Of a DNA stretch of 64,000 nt, positions 7,784 through 18,112 are shown one piece after another; the first letter of the stretch is position 1; each line of letters begins with the position of its first letter. The DNA lies in assembly GCF_002285415.1 (NCBI RefSeq), contig NZ_NSBU01000004.1:186001-250000 (forward strand), written 5' to 3'. This DNA is from Actibacterium pelagium (GTDB taxonomy: Bacteria > Pseudomonadota > Alphaproteobacteria > Rhodobacterales > Rhodobacteraceae). Under the pieces are notes generated by a model, which was not told where the DNA came from, did no database searches, and was given only the letters and a program-made list of their open reading frames with translations. Position numbers and translations under genes: made by a program.

Positions 7784-9373
7784 ATGACCGATCTCGTGCC
7801 GCTGAAGCGCGCTTTGCTTTCCGTTTCCGATAAAACCGGGTTGATTGAACTGGGACAGGCATTGGCCGCACGTGGCGTGGAACTGCTGTCGACCGGCGGC
7901 ACCGCCAAGGCGCTGCGCGAGGCAGGTCTGGACGTCAAAGACGTCGCCGACGTGACCGGCTTCCCGGAAATGATGGACGGCCGGGTCAAAACCCTGCACC
8001 CGATGGTTCACGGCGGCCTGCTGGCGCTGCGCGACAATGACACCCATGTCGCCGCGATGGACGAACACGGCATTGGCGCGATCGACCTGCTGGTGGTGAA
8101 CCTTTACCCGTTCGAAGAGACCGTCGCCAAAGGCGCCGACTATGACACCTGCATCGAGAATATCGACATCGGTGGCCCGGCCATGATCCGTGCGGCGTCA
8201 AAGAACCACAAGTTCGTCAACGTTGTGGTCGACGTCGAAGACTATGACGCCCTGCTGGCCGAGCTAGAGGCCAACGACGGCCAGACCTCTTACGCCTTCC
8301 GCCAGCGCCTGTCGCAGATCGCCTATGCCCGCACCGCTGCCTATGACACCGCCGTCAGCAGCTGGATGGCCGACGCCATTGGCGAGACCGCCCCGCGCCG
8401 CCGCGCCTTCGCCGGCACCATCAAGCAGACCCTGCGTTATGGCGAGAACCCGCATCAGGACGCGGCCTTCTACACCGACGGCTCGAACCGTCCGGGTGTT
8501 GCCACCGCCGTTCAGCATCAGGGCAAAGAACTGTCCTACAACAACATCAACGACACCGACGCGGCCTTTGAACTGGTTGCCGAGTTCGCCCCCGAAGACG
8601 GCGCAGCCTGTGCAATCATCAAACACGCCAACCCCTGTGGCGTTGCCAAGGGCGCGACCCTGCTGGAAGCCTACAAAGCTGCATTCAACTGCGACCAGAC
8701 CTCGGCCTTCGGGGGCATCGTGGCCCTGAACCAGCCTCTGGATGCCGAAACCGCACGCGAGATCACTGGCATCTTCACCGAAGTCGTCATCGCACCCGGT
8801 GCCTCGGACGAAGCCAAGGAAATCTTCGCCGCCAAGAAGAACCTGCGCCTGCTGACGACCGAGGCCCTGCCCGACGTCATGACCGGCGGCCAGACCGTGC
8901 GCCAAGTGGCCGGTGGCCTGCTGGTGCAGAACAAGGACAACGGCTTCATCGGCATGGATGATCTGAAGGTCGTCACCGAGAAGGCCCCGACCCCGGAACA
9001 GATGCGCGACCTGCTGTTTGCGTGGAAGGTTGGCAAACACGTCAAATCCAACGCCATCGTCTACGTCAAAGACGGCGCCACCGTCGGCGTCGGCGCGGGC
9101 CAGATGAGCCGCGTGGACTCGGCCCTGATCGCCGCCAAGAAAGCCGAACGCATGGCCGAAGCTCTGGGCCTGCCCCAGCCGCTGACCATTGGTTCTGCTG
9201 TTGCGTCGGATGCGTTCTTCCCCTTCCCCGACGGTCTGCTGGAAGCCGCCGCTGCGGGCGCGACCTGCGTGATCCAGCCCGGCGGCTCGATGCGTGACCA
9301 AGAGGTCATCGACGCGGCCAACGAGGCCGGTCTGGCGATGGTCTTCACCGGCATGCGCCACTTCCGTCACTAA
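7784..9373 (+). CDS. purH: Bifunctional AICAR formyltransferase / IMP cyclohydrolase
   Basis: This 529-residue enzyme carries out the last two steps of purine synthesis (AICAR to FAICAR to IMP). The N-terminal cyclohydrolase domain shows [19 protein letters not shown] and [15 protein letters not shown] plus [13 protein letters not shown]. The C-terminal transformylase domain has [14 protein letters not shown], the catalytic Lys-His in [21 protein letters not shown], and ends with [20 protein letters not shown] and FTGMRHFRH, the standard PurH terminus. Full length. It is followed after 4 nt by lspA, so the two are probably co-transcribed. Confidence 0.98.
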   Translation: MTDLVPLKRALLSVSDKTGLIELGQALAARGVELLSTGGTAKALREAGLDVKDVADVTGFPEMMDGRVKTLHPMVHGGLLALRDNDTHVAAMDEHGIGAIDLLVVNLYPFEETVAKGADYDTCIENIDIGGPAMIRAASKNHKFVNVVVDVEDYDALLAELEANDGQTSYAFRQRLSQIAYARTAAYDTAVSSWMADAIGETAPRRRAFAGTIKQTLRYGENPHQDAAFYTDGSNRPGVATAVQHQGKELSYNNINDTDAAFELVAEFAPEDGAACAIIKHANPCGVAKGATLLEAYKAAFNCDQTSAFGGIVALNQPLDAETAREITGIFTEVVIAPGASDEAKEIFAAKKNLRLLTTEALPDVMTGGQTVRQVAGGLLVQNKDNGFIGMDDLKVVTEKAPTPEQMRDLLFAWKVGKHVKSNAIVYVKDGATVGVGAGQMSRVDSALIAAKKAERMAEALGLPQPLTIGSAVASDAFFPFPDGLLEAAAAGATCVIQPGGSMRDQEVIDAANEAGLAMVFTGMRHFRH

Positions 9374-9377
9374 GCCC

Positions 9378-9848
9378 ATGCGTCTGATCGGCCTCACCGC
9401 AGTTCTGACGTTCCTGCTGGATCAGGCGACCAAGTATTTGGTCGTCATCCACCTGAACCTGCGCGAGCTGCTGGTGCTGGACGTGGCCCCGCCGTTCCTG
9501 AACCTGCGCATGGTCTGGAACCGGGGCGTGAACTTTGGAATCGGCGCGGGTGACGGGGACCTGACCCGTTGGGGCCTGACCATAATGGCCATCACGATCA
9601 GCGGTGCGATTCTGTGGTGGGCCCGGAAAGAGGCGTTTTCCCCACTCGGCCAGCTGTCGGCGGGTCTTCTGGTGGGCGGGGCGCTTGGCAATGCCGTAGA
9701 CCGCGTGATCTATGGCGCGGTTGCCGATTTCCTGAACATGTCCTGCTGCGGGCTGTATAACCCGTTTTCCTTCAACGTGGCCGATATCACCATCTTCATG
9801 GGCGCCTTCGGGCTGGTGCTGTTCACCGGGAACAACAAGAGCACGTGA
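9378..9848 (+). CDS. lspA: Lipoprotein signal peptidase (signal peptidase II)
   Basis: A 156-residue inner-membrane aspartyl protease that cleaves prolipoproteins after lipidation. Four hydrophobic helices are visible. The conserved blocks are FLLDQATKYLV, FLNLRMVWNRGVNFGI, GGALGNAVDRVIYGAVADFL and FNVADITIFMG; the Asp of GNAVDR and the Asp of NVAD are the catalytic pair. The start at 9378 (MRLIGLTAV) lies 4 nt after the purH stop; an upstream in-frame extension overlaps purH and is not membrane-like. The next gene encodes a lipoprotein whose processing requires this enzyme. Confidence 0.96.
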   Translation: MRLIGLTAVLTFLLDQATKYLVVIHLNLRELLVLDVAPPFLNLRMVWNRGVNFGIGAGDGDLTRWGLTIMAITISGAILWWARKEAFSPLGQLSAGLLVGGALGNAVDRVIYGAVADFLNMSCCGLYNPFSFNVADITIFMGAFGLVLFTGNNKST

Positions 9849-9900
9849 CGCGGGGCAAAGCTTGCGCTAAACAAGGCCAGAGTGAGTAAGAGGGACAGCC

Positions 9901-10455
9901 ATGCGGTCTGCACGAGGTTTGGTAATTCTGGGGATGATCGCGGTGATGGCCGTGGCGGGTTGCTCGCGGGATCGCAGCGACAAGGAACCGCCCCAACTTC
10001 TGAACATCAAAAGCTCTGGCAGCCCGGACGAATTCCAGATTCTGCCGACAAAACCGCTGGAACAGCCCCAAGACTATGCCACGCTGCCCACACCCACTCC
10101 GGGCGGCACCAACCGTGTTGACGTCAACCCGAACGCCAATGCCATTGCCTCGCTTGGCGGCAACCCGTCGCGCATTCAGCGTGGCACGGGCATCTCGCGC
10201 GGCGATGCCGGGTTGGTGAACCATGCGACCCGCTTCGGTGTCGCGCAGGACATCCGCCCGCTGTTGGCCGCCGAAGATCTTGAATTCCGCCGCGACAACA
10301 AAGGCCGCATCCTGGAACGCGCGCTGAACGTGAACGTCTATTACAAGGCCTACCAGCCGCAGTCGCTGGACCAGCACCGCGAGCTTGAACGTTGGCGTCG
10401 CCTTGGCGTCCGCACTCCGGCCGCGCCGCCCGAAGAATCGCTGGTTACTGAATAA
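9901..10455 (+). CDS. bamF: DUF3035 / BamF-type outer-membrane assembly lipoprotein
   Basis: A 184-residue lipoprotein: signal peptide with lipobox VAG-Cys at Cys21 (MIAVMAVAGCSRD). The mature protein is hydrophilic and Pro/Asn-rich, with PPQLLNIKSSGSPDEFQILP then PLEQPQDYATLPTPTPGGTN near the N-terminus, the hallmark of DUF3035. This family corresponds to BamF, an accessory subunit of the alphaproteobacterial Bam complex that inserts beta-barrel proteins into the outer membrane. The C-terminal part (AEDLEFRRDNKGRILERALN...) is conserved in roseobacters as far as I recall. GAGGGA upstream of ATG 9901 supports the start. It sits between lspA and two M16 peptidase genes, all envelope-related. 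Confidence 0.8.
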   Translation: MRSARGLVILGMIAVMAVAGCSRDRSDKEPPQLLNIKSSGSPDEFQILPTKPLEQPQDYATLPTPTPGGTNRVDVNPNANAIASLGGNPSRIQRGTGISRGDAGLVNHATRFGVAQDIRPLLAAEDLEFRRDNKGRILERALNVNVYYKAYQPQSLDQHRELERWRRLGVRTPAAPPEESLVTE

Positions 10456-10482
10456 GCCCTGATCACATCCCCGTTTATTCTC

Positions 10483-10510
10483 TTGATCCTGCCTCCGCAG
10501 GACGTAGCTT
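10483..10510 (+). promoter_or_regulatory. Possible promoter with an internal hairpin before the M16 peptidase genes
   Basis: TTGATC (10483-10488) and TAGCTT (10505-10510) with a 16-nt spacer could be a weak sigma-70-type promoter. The spacer contains the perfect hairpin TCCTGC-CTCC-GCAGGA (10487-10502). The match to consensus is modest. Confidence 0.25.
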
Positions 10511-10540
10511 ATTGCCGAATGGACCGAATAGGAGACGGCA

Positions 10541-11872
10541 ATGATGCGACTGGGTCTGGTGTTCGCTGGCTTGTTGATGGCCGCCCTGCCTGCAAGGGCG
10601 GAACCTGTAACCACATTCACGCTTGATAACGGCATGGATGTCGTCGTGATCGAAGATCACCGCGCGCCCGTCGTCGTCCACATGGTCTGGTACCGCGTTG
10701 GCGCCGCCGATGAACCCACCGGCAAATCCGGCATCGCGCACCTGTTCGAACACCTGATGTTCAAAGGGACCGAAAAGTATTCCGGTGAAGAATTCGACCA
10801 GATGATCGAGCTGAACGGAGGCTCTGACAACGCCTTCACCTCGCTGGATTATACCGGCTATTTCCAGCGCATCGCCGCCGACCGGCTGGAACTGATGATG
10901 AAGCTGGAAGCCGACCGCATGACCGGCCTTATCCTGACCGAAGATCAGGTCGTGACCGAACGCGACGTGGTTCTGGAAGAGCGCAACGAACGCACCGACA
11001 GCGACCCCGGCTCACTCTTTGGCGAACAGCGCAACGCCGCGCAATACATGAACCACCCCTACGCCATCCCGATCATCGGCTGGCGGCATGAGATCGAGAC
11101 ACTGGATCTGGGCGACGCCCTGTCCTTCTACCGTACCTACTATGCGCCCAATAACGCCATTCTGGTGGTCGCAGGCGACGTCGACCCTGAAGAGGTCCGC
11201 ACGCTGGCCGAAACCCACTATGGCCCGCTGGAGCCCAGCGATCTGCCACCGCGCATCCGCCCGGCCGAGCCGCCGCACTTGGCGGAACGCCGCCTGACCT
11301 TCTATGACACACGCGTGGCGCAACCCTATGTGATCCGCAGCTACCTTGCCCCCGAACGCGACCCCGGCAATCAGTCAGAGGCCGCTGCGCTGACCTATCT
11401 GGCGGACCTTCTGGGCGGCAGCGGCGCGACCTCGCTGATGGGCGAACGCCTGCAATTCGACACCCAGATCGCCGTCTACTCCACCGCCTTCTACCGCGGC
11501 ATGTCTGTCGACGACACGACTTTCGGCCTGCTGGTGGTCCCCTCGCCCGGCGTCACCCTGCCTGAAGCCGAAGCCGCCATGGATGACGTCATCGCCGAGT
11601 TCCTTGAAACCGGCGTCGACATGGAAAAGTTCGAAAGCCTCAAGATGCAGCTCCGCGCCAGTGAAATCTATGCCCGCGACAGCGTGCAGGGGCTGGCCCG
11701 CCGCTATGGCGCGGCACTGGCCTCTGGCTTCTCGGTCGAAGACGTCCAAAGCTGGCCCGAAGTCCTGCAAGCCGTCACCCCCGACGACATCATGGACGCG
11801 GCCCGCAACCTGTTCGACAAACGCCGCGCCGTCACCGGCTATCTGATGAAGGAAGAGGAGCCGACCCAATGA
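10541..11872 (+). CDS. M16 family zinc metallopeptidase (catalytic partner)
   Basis: A 443-residue secreted M16 (pitrilysin/insulinase-type) peptidase. Signal peptide MMRLGLVFAGLLMAALPARA ends before EPVTTF. The inverted zinc motif HxxEH is present as HLFEH (His67, Glu70, His71), and the third ligand Glu is in the VVLEERNERTDSDPG segment. The C-terminal half (from about 190) is the second M16 domain. SD sequence GGAG lies 6 nt before the first ATG. Its stop overlaps the start of the next gene, which encodes the inactive partner, so the products very likely form a periplasmic heterodimer as in other paired M16B proteins. Substrates are unknown; peptide clean-up in the periplasm is the usual idea. 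Confidence 0.93.
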   Translation: MMRLGLVFAGLLMAALPARAEPVTTFTLDNGMDVVVIEDHRAPVVVHMVWYRVGAADEPTGKSGIAHLFEHLMFKGTEKYSGEEFDQMIELNGGSDNAFTSLDYTGYFQRIAADRLELMMKLEADRMTGLILTEDQVVTERDVVLEERNERTDSDPGSLFGEQRNAAQYMNHPYAIPIIGWRHEIETLDLGDALSFYRTYYAPNNAILVVAGDVDPEEVRTLAETHYGPLEPSDLPPRIRPAEPPHLAERRLTFYDTRVAQPYVIRSYLAPERDPGNQSEAAALTYLADLLGGSGATSLMGERLQFDTQIAVYSTAFYRGMSVDDTTFGLLVVPSPGVTLPEAEAAMDDVIAEFLETGVDMEKFESLKMQLRASEIYARDSVQGLARRYGAALASGFSVEDVQSWPEVLQAVTPDDIMDAARNLFDKRRAVTGYLMKEEEPTQ

Positions 11873-13179
11873 TCCGCCTTCTGCTTGGCCTGCTCACCGC
11901 CCTCACCCTGACCGCCCCGGCCCGCGCGCTGGATATCAAGGAAATCACCTCGCCCGGCGGCATCGACGCCTGGCTGGTCGAGGCCCATGACATCCCCTTC
12001 ACCGCGCTTGAAATCCGCTTCAAGGGCGGTGCCAGCCTTGATCCCGCCGACAAGCGCGGGGCCACAAACCTGATGATGGGACTGCTGGAAGAGGGCGCCG
12101 CCGACCGTGACGCCCGCGCCTTTGCCCGCGACCGCGACGCGCTGGCCGCGACCTATGGCTTCAGCGCCAGCACCGACAGCCTGTCGGTCTCTGCCCGCTT
12201 CCTGACCGAAAACCGCGACGAAGCGGTCGAGCTTCTGCGCGACGCGCTGATCGCCCCGCGCTTTGACGAAGACGCGATCGAACGGGTCCGCCAGCAGGTG
12301 CTGGCCTCGATCCGCTCTGACTACAAAGACCCCAACACCATCGCCGCGCAAACCTTCATGACGCTCGCCTATGGTGACCACCCCTATGGGTCCTCCATGG
12401 ACGGCACCGAAGACAGCGTCGCCACGATCACCCGCGACGACCTGATCGCCGCCAAGGCCGCCACCATGGCGCTGGACCGGGTCTATGTCTCTGCCGTCGG
12501 TGACATCACCGCCGAGGAACTGGGCGCCCTTCTGGACCGCCTGCTTGGCGACCTGCCCGCCAATGGCGCGCCTCAGGCCGAAACGGCCACCTACCTGCTG
12601 TCGGGCGGCACCACCGTCACCGACTTCGCCTCGCCCCAGTCGGTCGCGATCTTCGGCCACGAAGGCATCGCCCGCCACGACCCCGACTTCTTCCCAGCGT
12701 TCGTCCTGTCCGAAGTCCTTGGTGGCGGCGGCTACAGCTCTCGTCTGATGGAAGAAGTGCGCGAGAAACGCGGCCTGACCTATGGTGTCTACTCCTACCT
12801 CGCCCCGCGCCTGCTCGGCGCACTGGTGATGGGACAGGTGGCGTCCTCGAACAACCGCGTGGCCGAGGCGATGGACGTCATCCGCGCCGAATGGCGCCGC
12901 ATGGCCGAAGAGGGCCTGTCAGAGGAAGAACTAACGGCCGTCAAAACCTACCTCACCGGCGCCTACCCCCTGCGCTTTGACGGCAACGCCAACATCGCTG
13001 GCATCATGGTCGGCATGCAGTACCAAGGTCTGGGCACCGACTATATCGACACCCGCAACGACAAAGTGAACGCCGTCACGGTCGAAGACATCAAACGCGT
13101 CGCCAAACGCATCCTTCTGCCAGACGAACTACACTTCGTGGTGGTGGGGCAACCCGAGGGGCTGGAGGTGGCGAATTAG
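11869..13179 (+). CDS. M16 family peptidase-like protein lacking the zinc motif (non-catalytic partner)
   Basis: A 436-residue homologue with a signal peptide (LLGLLTALTLTAPARA). At the position of HxxEH it reads NLMMGLLEEGA, so both His ligands are missing and it is not expected to bind zinc. The C-terminal domain is well preserved, with GGGYSSRLMEEVREKRGLTY, the Arg/Tyr loop that contributes substrate binding in M16B heterodimers. The ATG overlaps the stop of the catalytic partner (ATGA, 11869-11872), implying translational coupling and equal amounts. It ends 68 bp before the convergent cytochrome gene; that gap contains an imperfect inverted repeat (AGCGTATCGG / CCGATGCGCT) without a T tract. 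Confidence 0.92.
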   Translation: MIRLLLGLLTALTLTAPARALDIKEITSPGGIDAWLVEAHDIPFTALEIRFKGGASLDPADKRGATNLMMGLLEEGAADRDARAFARDRDALAATYGFSASTDSLSVSARFLTENRDEAVELLRDALIAPRFDEDAIERVRQQVLASIRSDYKDPNTIAAQTFMTLAYGDHPYGSSMDGTEDSVATITRDDLIAAKAATMALDRVYVSAVGDITAEELGALLDRLLGDLPANGAPQAETATYLLSGGTTVTDFASPQSVAIFGHEGIARHDPDFFPAFVLSEVLGGGGYSSRLMEEVREKRGLTYGVYSYLAPRLLGALVMGQVASSNNRVAEAMDVIRAEWRRMAEEGLSEEELTAVKTYLTGAYPLRFDGNANIAGIMVGMQYQGLGTDYIDTRNDKVNAVTVEDIKRVAKRILLPDELHFVVVGQPEGLEVAN

Positions 13180-13247
13180 CGTATCGGACCGGTCACCGAC
13201 CGATGCGCTTCTAATCTAAATAAACCTCAGATTCCCGGTGTTACGCC

Positions 13248-13646
13248 TTACTGCTGGATCGACTCCAGATAATAGACAAGCGACAGGATGCGCCCTCGTG
13301 CGACCATATCTGCGGTCTCGCCCCGCTGACTAGTTGCGGATGCCTGAAAACGATCGCCCCAGACCGGCATCTCTTGCCCATGCGCCCGGATAATGTTGCG
13401 CCCGTCGATCATCCAAATGGTATATTCAAACGGGAAGCTGCCGTTGCCCTTCGTCGCAGAAAGGGTCGTCAGGTCAGGTGTTTGAATGTCCAACAATCCG
13501 GCCAGTGGCCCATCACCCTTGGCGGATTCACCGTGGCAACCAGCACAAGCAATCATGTATTCCTGCCGCCCGGCGGCGTCTTCCGCAGTGGCAAGCGACG
13601 CAGTCAGTCCAAGGGCAGCCGCAAAGCCCATTACTACCTTATTCAT
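13248..13646 (-). CDS. Small periplasmic cytochrome c
   Basis: A 132-residue class I cytochrome c. The start at 13646 follows a strong AGGAGGAGG box; a longer frame up to 13835 lacks one. Signal peptide MNKVVMGFAAALGLTASLATA; single haem-binding motif CAGCH (Cys34, Cys37, His38); the Met in GQEMPVWGDRF is the likely sixth ligand. The motif GDGPLAGLL and the C-terminal helix RILSLVYYLESIQQ are usual for small diffusible c-type cytochromes. No oxidoreductase gene is adjacent, so its redox partner is unknown. The 294-bp stretch between it and the hydrolase gene (13647-13940) holds no supported gene. Confidence 0.88.
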   Translation of the reverse strand: MNKVVMGFAAALGLTASLATAEDAAGRQEYMIACAGCHGESAKGDGPLAGLLDIQTPDLTTLSATKGNGSFPFEYTIWMIDGRNIIRAHGQEMPVWGDRFQASATSQRGETADMVARGRILSLVYYLESIQQ

Positions 13647-13940
13647 AGCTAAGTCCTCCTCCTGAAAAGCATATGAATTGGCAAAAATGGTATTCCTGCC
13701 GATTTTCCGTGCAATGACTTGGATCAATGAGACCACCGCCCACCCAGCGGGGCCAATGGTTTCAATATGTCGGCAAGCGTAGGAAAGGTACTCTGCACCC
13801 ATCATCCACCACGACCAAAGATGGATGAAAATCACCCATCCTACACCCTTATCCGGACCTGCGGTTGATGCTTCCCCCGGATCTAAACCGCATCCTTTTC
13901 GAAAAGCGCCTTCGGTATCCGGGTCAGCCTATGAGGATCG

Positions 13941-14828
13941 TCAGGTCAGGTATTTGTTGAACCAGCCCACGGTCCTCTCCCATGCAAGCGCGGCCTGTGC
14001 CTCGTCGTAGCGCGGGGTGCTGTCGTTGTGGAACCCGTGGTTGGCCCCTTCATAGATATAGGCCTCGTAGGTCTTGTTGTTCGCCTTCAGCGCGGCTTCG
14101 AACTCGGGCCAGCCCGCGTTGATGCGTTCGTCCAGCTCTCCCATCTGGACTAGTAACGGCGCCTGTATCTTCGGCACATCGCCGGACGACGGCTGGCGGC
14201 CATAGAACGGGACACCCGCCGATAGCTCTGGGTAGGCGACAGAGATCGCGCCGACCACACCCCCGCCATAGCAAAAGCCCACGGCCCCCACCTTGCCGGT
14301 GCTGTCGTCGCGGCCCAGCAGGTGTTCGAACCCGGCAAAGAAGTCGTTCATCAGCTCTGTCCGGTCGACGGTTCGCTGCAACTCTCGGCCATCGGCGTCA
14401 TTGCCCGGATACCCCCCGACCGAGGTCAGCCCATCGGGCGCCAACGCCATGAACCCGGCCTTGGCCAGACGGCGGGCGACGTCCTCGATATAGGGGTTCA
14501 GCCCCCGGTTTTCGTGGATAACCAGCACGGCGGGCAATGGCCCTTCGGTGTTCGATGGACGCACCAGATACCCCCGCACATCGCCAGTGCCGTTGGGCGA
14601 AGGGTACATGATGTAATCGGCGACAATATCAGGGTCGTTAAAGGACACCTGCTGAGCCATCGCGTAATTCGGGCTGAGCATGTTCAAAAGCGCGATCGCC
14701 GTCACCCCACCGACGGCAAACTTGCCCGCGCGGTCCAGAAACTCGCGCTTGGTGATCTTCCCGTGGGCGTAAAAATCATAAAGATCCAGAAGTTCCTGAT
14801 CGAAGTCTTTGGCCGTCATTCGATTCAT
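13941..14828 (-). CDS. Dienelactone hydrolase family protein with an N-terminal targeting or anchor segment
   Basis: A 295-residue alpha/beta hydrolase. Catalytic Cys186 in GFCYGGG, Asp233 in GELDERI and His264 in GANHGFHND match the Cys-Asp-His triad of dienelactone hydrolases (carboxymethylenebutenolidases). Residues 1-60 form an extra segment: an amphipathic helix, then [20 protein letters not shown] and a hydrophobic stretch ending MAQ, which resembles a Tat-like or membrane-anchor leader as in YghX-type proteins, although a twin-arginine pair is absent. GGGAG lies 7 nt upstream of the first ATG. Divergent from mutL with 160 bp between. The substrate is unknown. Confidence 0.88.
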   Translation of the reverse strand: MNRMTAKDFDQELLDLYDFYAHGKITKREFLDRAGKFAVGGVTAIALLNMLSPNYAMAQQVSFNDPDIVADYIMYPSPNGTGDVRGYLVRPSNTEGPLPAVLVIHENRGLNPYIEDVARRLAKAGFMALAPDGLTSVGGYPGNDADGRELQRTVDRTELMNDFFAGFEHLLGRDDSTGKVGAVGFCYGGGVVGAISVAYPELSAGVPFYGRQPSSGDVPKIQAPLLVQMGELDERINAGWPEFEAALKANNKTYEAYIYEGANHGFHNDSTPRYDEAQAALAWERTVGWFNKYLT

Positions 14829-14988
14829 ATTAATTTCTCCCTATCTAATGGGGGAAAGTCTGGGGCCAGGCCTCTGATTCCGTCGAGTCAATTTTCTTGA
14901 TTTCCAGATCATCATCCATTTTCCGCCGACGAAATTGACCACAAAACCCATTGGAAGAATCGTAACGCTTCATGCTACAACTAGTGGC

Positions 14989-16839
14989 ATGAACTCTCCG
15001 ACCCCCAATATAAGCCCGGATTTACCGCAAATTCGCCAGTTGGACGATGCCGCGATCAACCGCATTGCGGCGGGTGAGGTGGTCGAACGTCCGGCCTCGG
15101 CGGTGAAAGAGCTGGTCGAGAATGCGCTGGACGCCAATGCCCGCAGGATCGAGGTCGCTTATGCCGATGGCGGCAAGACCCTGATCCGCGTGACAGATGA
15201 CGGCCACGGCATCGCGGCCGAACAACTGCCACTGGCCCTGTCGCGCCATGCGACCTCGAAGATCGACGGGTCGGACTTGCTGGACATCCACAGCTTTGGC
15301 TTCCGCGGAGAAGCCCTGCCCTCGCTTGGCGCGGTGGGCCGTCTGACCATCCGGTCCCGCGCCGGGGCCGAGGGCGCGCAGATCGCCGTCGCGGGGGGCC
15401 TGACCCAACCCGTCAAACCCACCGCCCTGTCCCAAGGCACCGTGGTCGAGCTGCGCGATCTGTTCTACGCCACGCCCGCGCGATTGAAGTTCCTGCGCTC
15501 TGACCGGGCCGAGACCCAAGCCATCACCGATGTCGTCAAGCGCCTTGCCATGGCCGAACCTTTCGTGGGCTTCACCCTGCGCGATGTGTCGGGCGGCGGT
15601 GAGGGCCGCGTAACCTTCCGCGCCGACCCTGAAAGCGGTGACCTGTTTGACGCGCTGCACGGGCGCTTGGCGCGTATCCTTGGCAATGACTTCGCCGACA
15701 ATTCGCTAAAAATCGACGCCGAGCGCGAAGGCTTTCACCTGACCGGATACGCCGCCCTGCCGACCTATTCGCGCGGCTCGGCGCTGGCGCAGTACCTGTT
15801 CGTCAACGGCCGCCCCGTCCGCGACAAGCTGCTTTATGGCGCTCTGCGCGGCGCCTATGCCGACTTCCTGTCGCGCGACCGCCACCCGGCCGCAGCCCTG
15901 TTCATCGACTGCGATCCGCACCTGGTTGACGTCAACGTCCACCCCGCCAAATCCGAGGTCCGCTTCCGCGAACCCGGCCTTGTGCGCGGCTTGATCGTCT
16001 CGGCCCTGCGCCACGCGCTTGCCGACGCGGGCCACCGCGCCTCGACCACCGTCGCCGGGGCCACCCTTGGCGCCATGCGACCAGAGCCGACCGGGCCGCG
16101 CGTCTATCAGATGGACCGCCCCAGCCTAGGCGCGATGCGCACGGCCTACACCGCACAGGCCCCGATGCAGATGCCCGAACCCGAAGGGTTCGCCGAGGCG
16201 TCTGTCCCCTCTGCCCGGGTCGAGCCGGTGATCGAGCCCGACGTCGAAGAGCCCGCCGACCAACCCCTTGGGGCCGCCCGCGCGCAGGTGCACGAGAACT
16301 ACATCATCGCCCAGACCGGCGACGGCATCGTCATTGTCGACCAGCACGCCGCCCACGAACGTCTGGTCTATGAAAAGCTCAAACGCCAGATGGCTGAAAA
16401 CGGCGTCGCGGCGCAGGCCCTGCTGATCCCCGAGATTGTCGAGCTGTCCGAGGGCGATGCCGCGATCCTGCTGGCCCAGGCCGACACCCTGTCGCGCTTT
16501 GGCCTTACGATCGAACCCTTTGGTGCCGGGGCCATCGCCGTCCGCGAAACCCCCGCCATTCTGGGCGAGGTCAACGCCAGCGCCATGTTGCGCGACGTGG
16601 TGGACGAGCTGCACGATATTGGCGACAGCCAACTGGTGCAGGAAAAGATCGAGGCGATCCTCAGCCGCGTCGCCTGCCACGGCTCTATCCGCTCGGGCCG
16701 CTGGATGCGCGCCGAAGAGATGAACGCCCTCTTGCGCGAAATGGAATCCACACCCCATTCCGGCCAATGCAACCACGGGCGCCCCACCTATGTGGAACTG
16801 AAACTGACAGATATCGAACGGCTATTCGGACGCACATGA
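14989..16839 (+). CDS. mutL: DNA mismatch repair protein MutL
   Basis: A 616-residue GHKL ATPase that links MutS mismatch recognition to downstream repair. The N-terminus has the ATP-binding motifs [34 protein letters not shown] and GFRGEALPS. The C-terminal domain contains [14 protein letters not shown], which fits the DQHA(X)2E(X)4E metal-binding motif of endonuclease-proficient MutL, and the CNHGRP motif near the end. This therefore appears to be a nicking MutL, in line with bacteria that lack MutH. A Pro/Glu-rich linker lies between (about 360-430). Start at 14989 (MNSPTPN) was preferred over an ATG at 14935. rmuC starts inside the stop (ATGA overlap). Confidence 0.96.
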   Translation: MNSPTPNISPDLPQIRQLDDAAINRIAAGEVVERPASAVKELVENALDANARRIEVAYADGGKTLIRVTDDGHGIAAEQLPLALSRHATSKIDGSDLLDIHSFGFRGEALPSLGAVGRLTIRSRAGAEGAQIAVAGGLTQPVKPTALSQGTVVELRDLFYATPARLKFLRSDRAETQAITDVVKRLAMAEPFVGFTLRDVSGGGEGRVTFRADPESGDLFDALHGRLARILGNDFADNSLKIDAEREGFHLTGYAALPTYSRGSALAQYLFVNGRPVRDKLLYGALRGAYADFLSRDRHPAAALFIDCDPHLVDVNVHPAKSEVRFREPGLVRGLIVSALRHALADAGHRASTTVAGATLGAMRPEPTGPRVYQMDRPSLGAMRTAYTAQAPMQMPEPEGFAEASVPSARVEPVIEPDVEEPADQPLGAARAQVHENYIIAQTGDGIVIVDQHAAHERLVYEKLKRQMAENGVAAQALLIPEIVELSEGDAAILLAQADTLSRFGLTIEPFGAGAIAVRETPAILGEVNASAMLRDVVDELHDIGDSQLVQEKIEAILSRVACHGSIRSGRWMRAEEMNALLREMESTPHSGQCNHGRPTYVELKLTDIERLFGRT

Positions 16840-17993
16840 TCCAGATCGGCGAAACCACCCTGAACCTGAATGACCCGCTGGTCCTTGGCGTGATCGCTGT
16901 GACCCTGCTGGTGCTGATCCTGCTGGTGATGACTGTCAAACGCGCGGGCAAATCCGCCGATCTGGCAGAGCCGCTGATCTACCAGATGGATCAGTTGGGC
17001 AAACGCGTCGAATCCCTGTCCGACGGCCAGCAACAACTAGCAGGCGGGCTGACCCACGTGTCCGAGGCCCAGGCCGCCGCCCAGACCAACATGCTGCAAC
17101 TGATGGAACAGCGCCTTCAGGACGTGACGCATCAGATGAACGAGAACCTAGCCGGCTCTGCCCGTCGCACTGCGCATTCGCTTGGGGAGTTGCAGCAACG
17201 GCTGACCGCTATCGACAAGGCGCAGGAGAACATCACCAAGCTGTCCGGCGACGTGCTGTCGCTGCAGGACATCCTGTCGAACAAACAGACCCGCGGCGCC
17301 TTCGGGGAAATCCAACTGAAAGACATCGTGACCAAGGCGCTGCCATCTGACAGTTTCACATGGCAGGCGACCCTGTCGAACGGCAAGCGGGCCGACTGTT
17401 TGATCCACCTGCCGAACCCGCCCGGCCCGATCGTGGTGGACAGCAAATTCCCGCTGGAACCCTACGAGGCGATGGTCACCGCCCAGACAGACGCCGAATT
17501 AAGAACGGCGGTCCAGCTGTTCAAAACTGCCGTCCGCAAGCACGTCAAAGACATCAACGAGAAATACATCATCGAGGGCGAAACCGCCGATGGTGCGCTG
17601 ATGTTCCTGCCGTCCGAGGCCATCTATGCAGAGCTGCACGCCAAGTTCCCCGACCTTGTGAAAGCCGGGTTCGAGGCCCGCGTCTGGATCGTTTCGCCCA
17701 CCACCTGCATGGCCACGCTGAACACGATGCGCGCGATCCTGAAAGACGCCCGCATGCGCGAACAGGCCGGCGCGATCCGCAAAGAACTGGCGTTGCTTTA
17801 CGCGGATGTGGACCGCCTTGGCACGCGGGTCGAAAACCTTGATCGGCATTTCCACCAAGCCTCCAAGGACATTTCGGAAATCAAGATTTCCGCCGAAAAG
17901 GCCGGTCGCCGCGCCAAGCGGTTGGACAATTTTGACTTTGAAGAACTCGCGCCGGAAACGGACGAGGGGATCATCCGCCTCCAACGCGACTAG
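16836..17993 (+). CDS. rmuC: DNA recombination protein RmuC
   Basis: A 385-residue protein of the RmuC family, implicated in limiting inversions at short inverted repeats. It has an N-terminal membrane helix (about 14-35, [20 protein letters not shown]), a coiled-coil region (about 45-130), and the RmuC nuclease-like core with [34 protein letters not shown] and [20 protein letters not shown], followed by [20 protein letters not shown]. Start ATG 16836 overlaps the mutL stop by 4 nt, so it is coupled to mutL. Both function in genome stability. Confidence 0.94.
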   Translation: MIQIGETTLNLNDPLVLGVIAVTLLVLILLVMTVKRAGKSADLAEPLIYQMDQLGKRVESLSDGQQQLAGGLTHVSEAQAAAQTNMLQLMEQRLQDVTHQMNENLAGSARRTAHSLGELQQRLTAIDKAQENITKLSGDVLSLQDILSNKQTRGAFGEIQLKDIVTKALPSDSFTWQATLSNGKRADCLIHLPNPPGPIVVDSKFPLEPYEAMVTAQTDAELRTAVQLFKTAVRKHVKDINEKYIIEGETADGALMFLPSEAIYAELHAKFPDLVKAGFEARVWIVSPTTCMATLNTMRAILKDARMREQAGAIRKELALLYADVDRLGTRVENLDRHFHQASKDISEIKISAEKAGRRAKRLDNFDFEELAPETDEGIIRLQRD

Positions 17994-18112
17994 GGATCAG
18001 GCGACATCGGGCGCAGGTCTTTTCGGAAGCCGAATTTTAACGGGTGGCCCTTGCGGATCACCGGGATTTGCACTTGGTTGGGAGTCTTGAAACCTCAGCC
18101 CAAGGACGCCCG

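Noticed and set aside
13180-13247. Bidirectional terminator between the M16 and cytochrome genes
   Set aside because: An imperfect 10-bp inverted repeat exists, but no T tract follows on either strand.
14829-14988. Small gene in the divergent hydrolase-mutL gap
   Set aside because: Short frames lack ribosome-binding sites and family features; the region is most likely promoters only.
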